Source: Bacteroidota bacterium
GTDB taxonomy: Bacteria > Bacteroidota > Bacteroidia > Chitinophagales > Chitinophagaceae
Reading direction: 5' to 3'
Assembly: GCA_026391435.1 (NCBI GenBank)
Contig: JAPLEJ010000028.1
Span: 1-64,000 of the forward strand
Length of the DNA: 64,000 nucleotides
The notes under the pieces are model-generated. The model was not told the origin of the DNA and made no database searches. It saw only the letters and a list, made by a program, of their open reading frames with translations. Position 1 is the first letter of the stretch. Every line of letters begins with the position of its first letter. The position numbers were made by a program, and so were the translations under genes. Shown here one piece after another: positions 46,974 through 53,821 of the stretch.

Positions 46974-47819
46974 CTATTTATTCAATATTAATGGTGTAAG
47001 CCTTTTTTTAAGTTCGTCATATTCTATTTGTGTAATTTCTCCCTTATCAAGTTGATTTTTAGCAGATTTTAGTCTTTCAATTGCCTCTTCTTTGGTAAGC
47101 CTTAACGAATATCTATCTATAACCGAATCATACTCTTTTTTTGTAAGTACACCTAAATCAAGAAGTACTTTTGCTTCCTTGACTTTCTTTTCAGATTCTA
47201 TGGAATTAACATTTGGGTATTGTGGTTTAGGCAAATTCTTCTCATCTTCAATAGTTAATGCAACAATTTCAACAATTACTTTTACGCCTTGCAAATCTCC
47301 TATATTTTCAATCCCCATCCACAAGTTTTGATTAACTATATTGTTTTGACCATAGAAGGAATTGACATTTAGTACAGAAAGATTATTCCAATGAGAAAAA
47401 ATCCTTTTTTGTTTAAAGTTGAATTCATCACCCGATTGCCCCATAAAAAAAACATTTATTCTGCCATTATTGGTATATAAATTAGTTGGATTTTTGTTGT
47501 TAGCCATCAAAAAATATAATGTCTCATCGTTTCTGTAGCTATAATTTGCGTTTATATCAAGTACGGTTAATCTGTAAAACCAGCGATATGATGTCTCAGG
47601 TAGTTTAATTTCAATAGTTTTTCTATTCTGACCACCCAGAAATGCTGAATTTGAAATTGAGTTCAAACTTAAAGTGTCAGTTGATACATTATTTACATAA
47701 AGCGGCTTATCCTTAAATCCGTTACCAATAAGCCTTAAGATTTCTTGGAAATCAACTCTTTGTCCAAAGGAAGTTGATAAAAAAAATATTGCAAAAATTG
47801 TGATGAAACCCTTTTTCAT
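46974..47819 (-). CDS. Secreted protein with C-terminal SHOCT-like repeats
   Basis: A 281-residue protein with signal peptide ending near FGQ, a beta-rich body (about 25-200) and two short helical repeats at the end: VKEAKVLLDLGVLTKKEYDS near 214 and IERLKSAKNQLDKGEITQIEYDEL near 245, both of the SHOCT form. SHOCT motifs are thought to mediate oligomer contact. It is the first gene of the minus-strand cargo set, 13 bases before the next. Function unknown. On the minus strand TATATTTG at 47861-47854 is a possible -7 box. Confidence 0.7.
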   Translation of the reverse strand: MKKGFITIFAIFFLSTSFGQRVDFQEILRLIGNGFKDKPLYVNNVSTDTLSLNSISNSAFLGGQNRKTIEIKLPETSYRWFYRLTVLDINANYSYRNDETLYFLMANNKNPTNLYTNNGRINVFFMGQSGDEFNFKQKRIFSHWNNLSVLNVNSFYGQNNIVNQNLWMGIENIGDLQGVKVIVEIVALTIEDEKNLPKPQYPNVNSIESEKKVKEAKVLLDLGVLTKKEYDSVIDRYSLRLTKEEAIERLKSAKNQLDKGEITQIEYDELKKRLTPLILNK

Positions 47820-48224
47820 AAGGTAGATTTAAGCTGAAGTATTAATTTTGTTACAAATATACCTTTCCGATAAACTCTTCTTGTTCATTGACGCTAAGTT
47901 AAGATATATTATTTACTAAAATATCAAAGCACTACCAAATCACCCATTTTGACCAAATTTTGATGAAATCAGTCTCCATAACCTTCCAATAATCAATTTG
48001 TATAGACCTATAAGCTCGAAATTTGCCATTAAATCCAATAAATGAGTAATTTATACTAACGGTAAATATGGGTGTCAAAAATGCGCTTAAAAAATTAAAA
48101 TGAATTACTTTTAAATGATGTAATTCAAAATGATATTTTATAAAATAATAGTAATAAATTAAATTTGATTGGTTGCATTTATTATAGGTAAAAGCAAATA
48201 AGTCTAAGTAATAATAAATCCATT
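47820..48224. other. Divergent intergenic space in the element
   Basis: 405 bases between the minus-strand SHOCT gene and the plus-strand zinc-ribbon gene. It is strongly A+T-rich and without open frames worth calling. The only possible signal is the minus-strand TATATTTG near 47857. It should hold promoters for both genes. Confidence 0.5.
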
Positions 48225-48851
48225 ATGGCATTAATTAAATTTAGATACTGCGCTCAATCAATATCTGACAAAGCACTTGAGTGTGTTCATTGTTATAGAA
48301 CAACTGGAGCAAATAATCCAATTTATATACCAATAAAACATTTAATAATAGATTCAAGCTGTCCTAAATGCGATTGGGAAATATTTGAGGATTCAGAAAA
48401 TTGTGTTGGATGTGGGGCTAAAGCTTGTAAAATAATTCAATTTGAACTTGCAATAGACTGTTATGAATGTGGGTGTTCAATTATAAATAAAAATACTACT
48501 AATTGTAAAAGCTGTGGCGCTCCTTTAATTTTATTTACAAGTCCAATTAAAATTGATATACAACATTTCGACTTCCCTAAATTAATGAGTTGGGATGAAG
48601 CAAACAAAGCTTGCTCCTTATTAGGAAATGGGTGGAGATTACCCGATAATGACGAACTTTTTATTTTATATACTTATCGAGATATAATCGGAGGATTTGT
48701 AGAGGATAGATATTGGAGTTCAAGTGAATCTTTAATAAAAAATGGAGAATTAGCAGAATTTAGAAGTTTTGAAGCCCTTTCCCAAAAAGGTGGAACAGTA
48801 AAGTTGGAGGAATATTATGTTCGTGCAGTTAGGTCAATTTTAAAAGAATAG
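48225..48851 (+). CDS. Zinc-ribbon protein with C-terminal DUF1566/Lcl-like domain
   Basis: A 208-residue cytoplasmic protein. Three zinc-ribbon-like segments come first: a damaged one at 5-24 (one leading cysteine lost, FRYC ... CVHC), then CPKCDW ... CVGCGAK near 46-65 and CYECGC ... CKSCGAP near 78-100. The C-terminus (about 120-208) has WDEANKACSLLGNGWRLPDNDEL and YWSSSE, the Lcl/DUF1566 fold that resembles C-type lectin-like binding modules. The pairing is unusual. It is the last gene before attR and probably cargo. Confidence 0.72.
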   Translation: MALIKFRYCAQSISDKALECVHCYRTTGANNPIYIPIKHLIIDSSCPKCDWEIFEDSENCVGCGAKACKIIQFELAIDCYECGCSIINKNTTNCKSCGAPLILFTSPIKIDIQHFDFPKLMSWDEANKACSLLGNGWRLPDNDELFILYTYRDIIGGFVEDRYWSSSESLIKNGELAEFRSFEALSQKGGTVKLEEYYVRAVRSILKE

Positions 48852-48860
48852 AATATATTT

Positions 48861-48920
48861 TGTACCCTTATTGTACCTTAAATCAGATAACTAATTGATT
48901 ATCATATATAATATTGTACC
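48861..48920 (+). repeat. Right-end TGTACC repeats
   Basis: TGTACC at 48861 and 48872 (11 bases apart) and again at 48915, where it runs into attR. The 11-base word ATTGTACCTTA occurs at 48870-48880 and at 36010-36020. Candidate integrase-binding arm sites. Confidence 0.55.
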
Positions 48921-48939
48921 TGTTCTGGGCACAAACCCT
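48919..48939 (+). repeat. attR: right 21-bp direct repeat of the element
   Basis: An exact copy of 35887-35907, holding the last 13 bases of tRNA-Leu and eight bases beyond. It marks the right border of the element. Confidence 0.93.
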
Positions 48940-48967
48940 GTCACGATTTATCGGGACAGGGTTTTTT
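48933..48967 (+). terminator. Original terminator of tRNA-Leu, displaced to attR
   Basis: AAACCCTGTC (48933-48942) pairs with GACAGGGTTT (48955-48964), followed by T to 48967. Its left half begins inside the att core. In the unoccupied chromosome it would follow tRNA-Leu. Confidence 0.88.
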
Positions 48968-49020
48968 AATGCGAGTTGCGAATCAAGCTTGCTTGAAAGA
49001 GCAAATGAGCATTAAAAAAA

Positions 49021-49049
49021 CCAACATACTCGCAAAGCGAGAATGTTGG
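49021..49049. repeat. Strong 13-bp hairpin
   Basis: CCAACATACTCGC, loop AAA, GCGAGAATGTTGG: 12 pairs with one A-A mismatch. Preceded by seven A, so on the minus strand it would work as a terminator. Confidence 0.75.
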
Positions 49050-49054
49050 AAGGG

Positions 49055-49130
49055 TTTGGGTACGCCCGCCTAATAGGAAGACGTTTTGAACAAAGTGAAA
49101 AACGGCAGTCCTATTTGGGTACGCCCGCCT
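49055..49130. repeat. 17-bp direct repeat around an inverted repeat
   Basis: TTTGGGTACGCCCGCCT occurs at 49055-49071 and 49114-49130. Between the copies AATAGGA/TCCTATT and CGTTTT/AAAACG make a nested hairpin (49072-49115). No open frame covers it. Likely a repetitive intergenic element or a structured RNA; copies elsewhere in the genome would decide. Confidence 0.65.
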
Positions 49131-49254
49131 TCCTATAAATGAGTACTACCCCTATTAATTTTTTGTTTCATCTAACCTCCTATTACCGTACTAAAATTTA
49201 ACAAAATAGCCTAAAACTAACTTTTATATTTAACTTTAACGCTCTATAAAAAAC

Positions 49255-50358
49255 ATGCAAGGATTTCATTTTAAAACATACCAAGCCCCTGAGCAATCGC
49301 CTTTTGATAGGTTATTTGAGATATTCAAGGAATTGATTGTACATACCTCAGGCGATTTTGATGAAACCATAAGTTGGATGCGAGAATTAGATGTAGAGTA
49401 TAAATTAACCGATGAGAAATACACCATCGATGACTTTATCGAAGATTTAAAAAAGAAGGGATATATCAAACAAGAAATAGTGCAAGATGGCGATGGCCCC
49501 ACTAAAATAACTTCTAAAACAGAAAGAGCCATTAGGCAGCAAGCGCTTAATAATATCTTTGGAAATTTAAAGAAAACAGGAAAGGGAAATCATAAAACAA
49601 AAACCTTAGGTCAAGGAGATGAAAAAACGGGAGAGTTTAAGGAATTTATTTTCGGAGACAACATTGAAAATATATCACTAACAGAAAGTATAAAAAATGC
49701 ACAAATAAATCATGGTATTGGTGAATTTAATTTAACCGAAAATGATTTAGTAATAGAAGAGACAGAGCAAAAATCTCAAATGAGTACGGTACTTATGATT
49801 GACATAAGCCACAGTATGATTTTGTATGGCGAGGATCGTATCACGCCTGCCAAAAAAGTAGCCATGGCATTTGCAGAACTCATTACCACAAGATATCCAA
49901 AGGATACCATTGATATCTTAGTTTTTGGAGATGACGCTTGGACAATTACCATTCAGGAACTACCCTATTTAAAAGTGGGGCCTTATCATACAAACACGGT
50001 GGCTGGTTTACAATTGGCCATGGATATTTTAAGAAGAAAAAGAAATACCAATAAACAAATATTCATGATTACAGATGGCAAGCCAAGCTGTATCAAGGAA
50101 GCCGATGGTTCTTATTATATGAATAGTAATGGATTGGATCAATACATTGTCGAGAAATGCTATAATCAAGCTAAAATAGCTCGAAAATTACACATTCCTA
50201 TTACCACCTTCATGATTGCGCATGACCCCTATTTACAAAGATTTGTGAACGAATTTACCGAAGCCAACCAAGGGAAGGCCTTTTATACCGGATTAAAAGG
50301 ACTAGGTGAAATGATTTTTGAAGATTACGAAACCAACAGAAAAAAGAAACTTAAATAA
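49255..50358 (+). CDS. VWA domain protein paired with an AAA+ ATPase
   Basis: A 367-residue cytoplasmic protein. The N-terminal half (about 1-165) is charged and helical, and the C-terminal half (about 175-345) is a von Willebrand A domain with an intact MIDAS motif DISHS (MIDISHSM near 182) and a later TDGKPS. No signal peptide. It lies 13 bases before an AAA+ ATPase of the MoxR/magnesium-chelatase group, a pairing known for chaperone systems that insert metals or remodel proteins. Partner metal or client is unknown. Confidence 0.85.
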   Translation: MQGFHFKTYQAPEQSPFDRLFEIFKELIVHTSGDFDETISWMRELDVEYKLTDEKYTIDDFIEDLKKKGYIKQEIVQDGDGPTKITSKTERAIRQQALNNIFGNLKKTGKGNHKTKTLGQGDEKTGEFKEFIFGDNIENISLTESIKNAQINHGIGEFNLTENDLVIEETEQKSQMSTVLMIDISHSMILYGEDRITPAKKVAMAFAELITTRYPKDTIDILVFGDDAWTITIQELPYLKVGPYHTNTVAGLQLAMDILRRKRNTNKQIFMITDGKPSCIKEADGSYYMNSNGLDQYIVEKCYNQAKIARKLHIPITTFMIAHDPYLQRFVNEFTEANQGKAFYTGLKGLGEMIFEDYETNRKKKLK

Positions 50359-50371
50359 TTATATTACTATT

Positions 50372-51835
50372 ATGAATATTGAAAAAATTAAAACCCTGGG
50401 TGACTTAAAAAAACAAGGCTACCAAAGTAAAAGTATCAAAGATGAATTGAGAGATAATCTCATTCAAAAAATGAAAGAAGGCAATCCTACTTTCGAAGGT
50501 ATTCATGGATTTGAAGAAACAGTGATTCCCGAAATTGAAAGAGCTATCTTATCTAAACATAATATTAATTTATTAGGATTAAGAGGTCAAGCTAAAACAA
50601 AAATAGCCAGGCTCATGATTCAACTTTTAGATGAATACATCCCATTAATATCTGGCTCGGAAATAAATGACGACCCATTACATCCTATTTCTAGATATGC
50701 AAAAGACATCATTAAAGAAAAAGGAGATGCCACCGCTATTGAATGGCTTCATAGAAATGATCGCTTTTTTGAAAAACTAGCCACTCCAGATGTGACCATT
50801 GCTGATATTATTGGAGATGTTGACCCCATCAAAGCTGCCAATTTAAAATTATCCTATGCAGATGAGCGTGTTATACATTTTGGAATGATCCCAAGGGCCA
50901 ATCGATGTTTATTTGTAATAAATGAATTGCCCGATTTACAAGCAAGGATTCAGGTAGCGCTTTTTAATATATTACAAGAAGGTGATATTCAAATTAGAGG
51001 CTTTAAACTTAGAATGAATTTAGATATTCAATTTATTTTTACTGCTAACCCAGAGGATTATACCAACAGAGGTAGTATTGTGACTCCTTTAAAAGATAGG
51101 ATTGGTTCACAAATTTTGACACACTACCCTAAAAATATTGCTGTAGCTAAAAAAATTACAGAGCAAGAAGCTAAAATAAACCCCACACAGGCTGGAATTG
51201 TATATGTTCCGTCCATTGCCAAGGATATCATTGAACAAATTAGTTTCGAAGCACGTGAAAGTGAATTTATAGATGCCAAAAGTGGGGTAAGTGCTAGAAT
51301 GACGATTAGTGCTATGGAAAATTTAATGAGTACTGCAGAACGCAGGGCTTTGAAAAATGGTTTAGCAAAAACATCGGTTCGCTTATCTGATTTTATGGGT
51401 ATCATTCCTGCCATCACTGGCAAAATTGAATTAGTATACGAAGGCGAACAAGAAGGCGCAGAGAAAATTGCCATTCACCTTATTGAAAAAGCCATTAACA
51501 CCCTATTCAAATTTCAATTTCCTAAAATAACCAAATTAGAAAAGCAAAATGAAAAAAACGCTTATTCAGATTTATTAGATTGGTTTATTGCCGAAGGCGG
51601 AATTGAACTATACGAGGACTTTGATGAAAAGCAATACAAGAAAATTTTAGATGAAGTAAAACCATTAGATGCCCTCATTAAAAAATACGCACCTGATACC
51701 ACAAAAGAAGATACTTACTTTATGAAGGAATTTATTTTATGGGCCTTAGTCGAAAACAAGAAGCTAAATAAAGAAAAATTAACTGAAGGATTCTCTTTCA
51801 AGGATATACTGGGACATATGATTAATAAGATGTAG
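50372..51835 (+). CDS. AAA+ ATPase, magnesium chelatase ChlI/MoxR-like
   Basis: A 487-residue ATPase. The P-loop is GLRGQAKT near residue 68, with Walker B-like LFVINELPDLQ near 180, a sensor region FIFTANPEDYTNRG near 223 and an arginine-rich helix. The start used is ATG 50372 (MNIEKIKTLGD); the longer frame overlaps the VWA gene. With the VWA protein it probably forms an ATPase-adaptor pair like the MoxR/VWA or ChlI/ChlD systems. Client unknown. A strong terminator follows. Confidence 0.87.
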   Translation: MNIEKIKTLGDLKKQGYQSKSIKDELRDNLIQKMKEGNPTFEGIHGFEETVIPEIERAILSKHNINLLGLRGQAKTKIARLMIQLLDEYIPLISGSEINDDPLHPISRYAKDIIKEKGDATAIEWLHRNDRFFEKLATPDVTIADIIGDVDPIKAANLKLSYADERVIHFGMIPRANRCLFVINELPDLQARIQVALFNILQEGDIQIRGFKLRMNLDIQFIFTANPEDYTNRGSIVTPLKDRIGSQILTHYPKNIAVAKKITEQEAKINPTQAGIVYVPSIAKDIIEQISFEARESEFIDAKSGVSARMTISAMENLMSTAERRALKNGLAKTSVRLSDFMGIIPAITGKIELVYEGEQEGAEKIAIHLIEKAINTLFKFQFPKITKLEKQNEKNAYSDLLDWFIAEGGIELYEDFDEKQYKKILDEVKPLDALIKKYAPDTTKEDTYFMKEFILWALVENKKLNKEKLTEGFSFKDILGHMINKM

Positions 51836-51841
51836 CAAAAA

Positions 51842-51875
51842 AAAGGCGTCCCGATTTAACCGGACGCCTTTTTTA
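51842..51875 (+). terminator. Intrinsic terminator after the VWA/AAA+ operon
   Basis: AAAGGCGTCC (51842-51851), a 10-base loop, GGACGCCTTT (51862-51871) and more T. The mirror reading also has a run of T after the stem, so it may serve the convergent gene too. Confidence 0.92.
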
Positions 51876-51893
51876 TTTTGTTTGAACTCAACG

Positions 51894-53810
51894 CTACTTA
51901 TCCAAAGAATTAATCCATTCGGCAATCTTACGCGCATCTTTTTCAGATACCTGAGGCATTGGTGCCATCGGTGTTGAATAATCTGGCCAGTTTTGTGGTT
52001 GTGGATTTTTAATAAGTTGTAATATTTTGCTTACAGTATATTTTTTCTTAGCTACTTCAGCAAAAGCAGGGCCCACTAATCTTTTATTAGGATTATGACA
52101 TGCCACACAAGTATTTCTAATTAATGTTGGCTTGATATCTTCATAAGTTATTGCCTCTCCTACTTTTTCATTTCCATGAGCAACTACTACAGTTGATTCA
52201 TTTTTAGTACTTATCTCCTTCATACTTAAACTAGCACCATCTGGTATATTGTTTAAAGTATAATAAGCAATAGAATGAACCAATGAATACGCATTATCCT
52301 GCTCTCTAATGCCGTCTAATGTAATTTTATGAATATAATGCTTACGAAGATCTCCTACGACAATACGAACTGTAAGACCATCTTCAGAAACACGCACTCC
52401 CTTTACTGGACATTTTTTTAACTCTATCGTTGGACTGCCATATACACCGTGGTATTTATAAATAAAACTTTCTACATTATAAGATGCTAAATTGGCTGCT
52501 TTTTTCTTATCCACTGGTTTAGTGAATTCAATTTCAAAACCATCAGGCATTGCTTTTACTGTTTTCATTTCAAATGGAATTAAAGTATTCCATGAAAGCC
52601 TTTGCAAACCTTCATTCGCTTCTCCGGCCGATCCCCAACCGCGATTGGTTTCACCAACAAATAAGGAACCATCATTTGCCCATGACATGCGTAAAACACC
52701 TGATTGAAAACCACTTCTAAAATCCCAAGCACATCCTTGTAATTCGCCTTTTACCGTTTCCATAAAAACGCGAGATATTTTACTTTGACCTTGATCACCC
52801 ACTAATAATTGTTCTTCAAAAGGGCCAAAAGTACCTTTAGGTATTTTTACTATTTCAGAATTAGAAATACCTAATACACCATGAGGTAACCAAACTGCTG
52901 GCATTTGTAAAGCAGGGACGTCTTTTTTAATATCGATAAGTGTTTTATACTTTTCATTTTCAATATTTTCAGGCTTTGTTCTTCTACCATCAGGTCCAAA
53001 TTCAACGCGTGGATTAATTTTACTAAAAATATCTTGTTGCGTTGTTTTTAAAGGCGAGTTAGGCATATTGGTCCAAACCAAACCTCCAGGATGCCCCATA
53101 AAGTTTCCTTTATTTACTTTCATGATACTACCCGATCCTACCCAATCACCTTGATTGTCCGTATAGTATAATTCACCATCAATCATGCTAATACCACATG
53201 GAGAACGCATCCCTGTTGCCCATGGTTCCATACGGCCATCTTCAAATAGGTGCAAAGCCCAACCTCTCCAAGGAACAAAGCTGGTACCTGACCACCATAC
53301 ATCACCAAATCCTAAATTCAGGGTTACAAAAAAGGAACCATCTGGCGCAATTTTGGGTCCATAACTATATTCGTGATAATTACCAGACAATGGCCAAGCA
53401 TAAATAGTTTCGAACACATCTGCTTTACCATCCATATTGGAATCAAATAATCTTGTCAACTCACCTCTTTGTGCAACATAAAGTGAACCATTTTTATAAG
53501 CGATTCCTAAAGCTTCATGCAAGCCTGATGCGAACTTTCTAAAATAAGGTTTCGCACTTGTTGGATTCTCGACAATATATACATCCCCTCTTCTTGTTGA
53601 AATTGCCAAATTGCCATCTGGCATGGTACATAAACCTCCTACTTCTAATAAAGTACCTTCGGGTGATCTAAGTTTATTGATTTTGAAAAAATCTTCTTCC
53701 TTAGGAGACTCTTGTGCATAGCTCATGTATTGAATACAGAAAACTATAACAAAACTGATTGCAATACATTTAAATGAAGCAATGGATATATTTAATTTAT
53801 TTATTTTCAT
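51894..53810 (-). CDS. Secreted sugar dehydrogenase-like propeller with C-terminal cytochrome c
   Basis: A 638-residue secreted protein (signal peptide ending SYAQ). Residues about 40-400 form a propeller like that of PVC-type and PQQ-dependent sugar dehydrogenases (LGIAYKNGSLYVAQRGEL, SGNYHEYSYGPKIAPDGSFF in pieces, GHPGGLVWT); a short beta domain follows, then a cytochrome c (about 555-638) with heme motif CVACH and the axial Met in PMAPMPQ. Likely a periplasmic oxidoreductase passing electrons to the respiratory chain. The downstream partner lacks a heme. It is the second gene after the DUF1080/PA14 gene (11-base gap), same strand. Confidence 0.87.
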   Translation of the reverse strand: MKINKLNISIASFKCIAISFVIVFCIQYMSYAQESPKEEDFFKINKLRSPEGTLLEVGGLCTMPDGNLAISTRRGDVYIVENPTSAKPYFRKFASGLHEALGIAYKNGSLYVAQRGELTRLFDSNMDGKADVFETIYAWPLSGNYHEYSYGPKIAPDGSFFVTLNLGFGDVWWSGTSFVPWRGWALHLFEDGRMEPWATGMRSPCGISMIDGELYYTDNQGDWVGSGSIMKVNKGNFMGHPGGLVWTNMPNSPLKTTQQDIFSKINPRVEFGPDGRRTKPENIENEKYKTLIDIKKDVPALQMPAVWLPHGVLGISNSEIVKIPKGTFGPFEEQLLVGDQGQSKISRVFMETVKGELQGCAWDFRSGFQSGVLRMSWANDGSLFVGETNRGWGSAGEANEGLQRLSWNTLIPFEMKTVKAMPDGFEIEFTKPVDKKKAANLASYNVESFIYKYHGVYGSPTIELKKCPVKGVRVSEDGLTVRIVVGDLRKHYIHKITLDGIREQDNAYSLVHSIAYYTLNNIPDGASLSMKEISTKNESTVVVAHGNEKVGEAITYEDIKPTLIRNTCVACHNPNKRLVGPAFAEVAKKKYTVSKILQLIKNPQPQNWPDYSTPMAPMPQVSEKDARKIAEWINSLDK

Positions 53811-53821
53811 ATTGATATAAC

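Larger units (their letters stand above)
35887..48939. mobile_element. Integrated mobile element in tRNA-Leu, about 13 kb
   Basis: Bounded by the 21-bp direct repeats at 35887-35907 and 48919-48939. It starts with a tyrosine integrase pointing away from the tRNA, then an unknown gene, an excisionase-like HTH protein, a DUF3987 protein, a 9-bp repeat block, a DUF6371-like protein, short overlapping genes, a serine recombinase, and on the other strand three genes for secreted proteins including an M4 metallopeptidase. The genes look more A+T-rich than the flanks. No relaxase, coupling protein, capsid or terminase is recognisable, so it is best called an integrative element with its own replication module; transfer would need a helper. 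Borders are firm; class is inference. Confidence 0.92.
48852..49254. other. Right end of the element and hairpin-rich chromosomal spacer
   Basis: 403 bases with no protein gene. The first part (to 48939) is the element end with TGTACC repeats and attR. The rest is a run of four hairpins (48933-48964, 48960-49022, 49021-49049, 49072-49115) and a 17-bp direct repeat. From 49140 on it is A+T-rich and probably holds the promoter of the VWA gene. Confidence 0.6.

Noticed and set aside
51124-51474. 116-codon minus-strand frame in the AAA+ gene
   Set aside because: Antisense shadow of a conserved coding region, with no start signal of its own.
49255-51835. VWA/AAA+ pair as part of the mobile element
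   Set aside because: It lies to the right of attR and its base composition resembles the chromosome, so it is not within the element borders.
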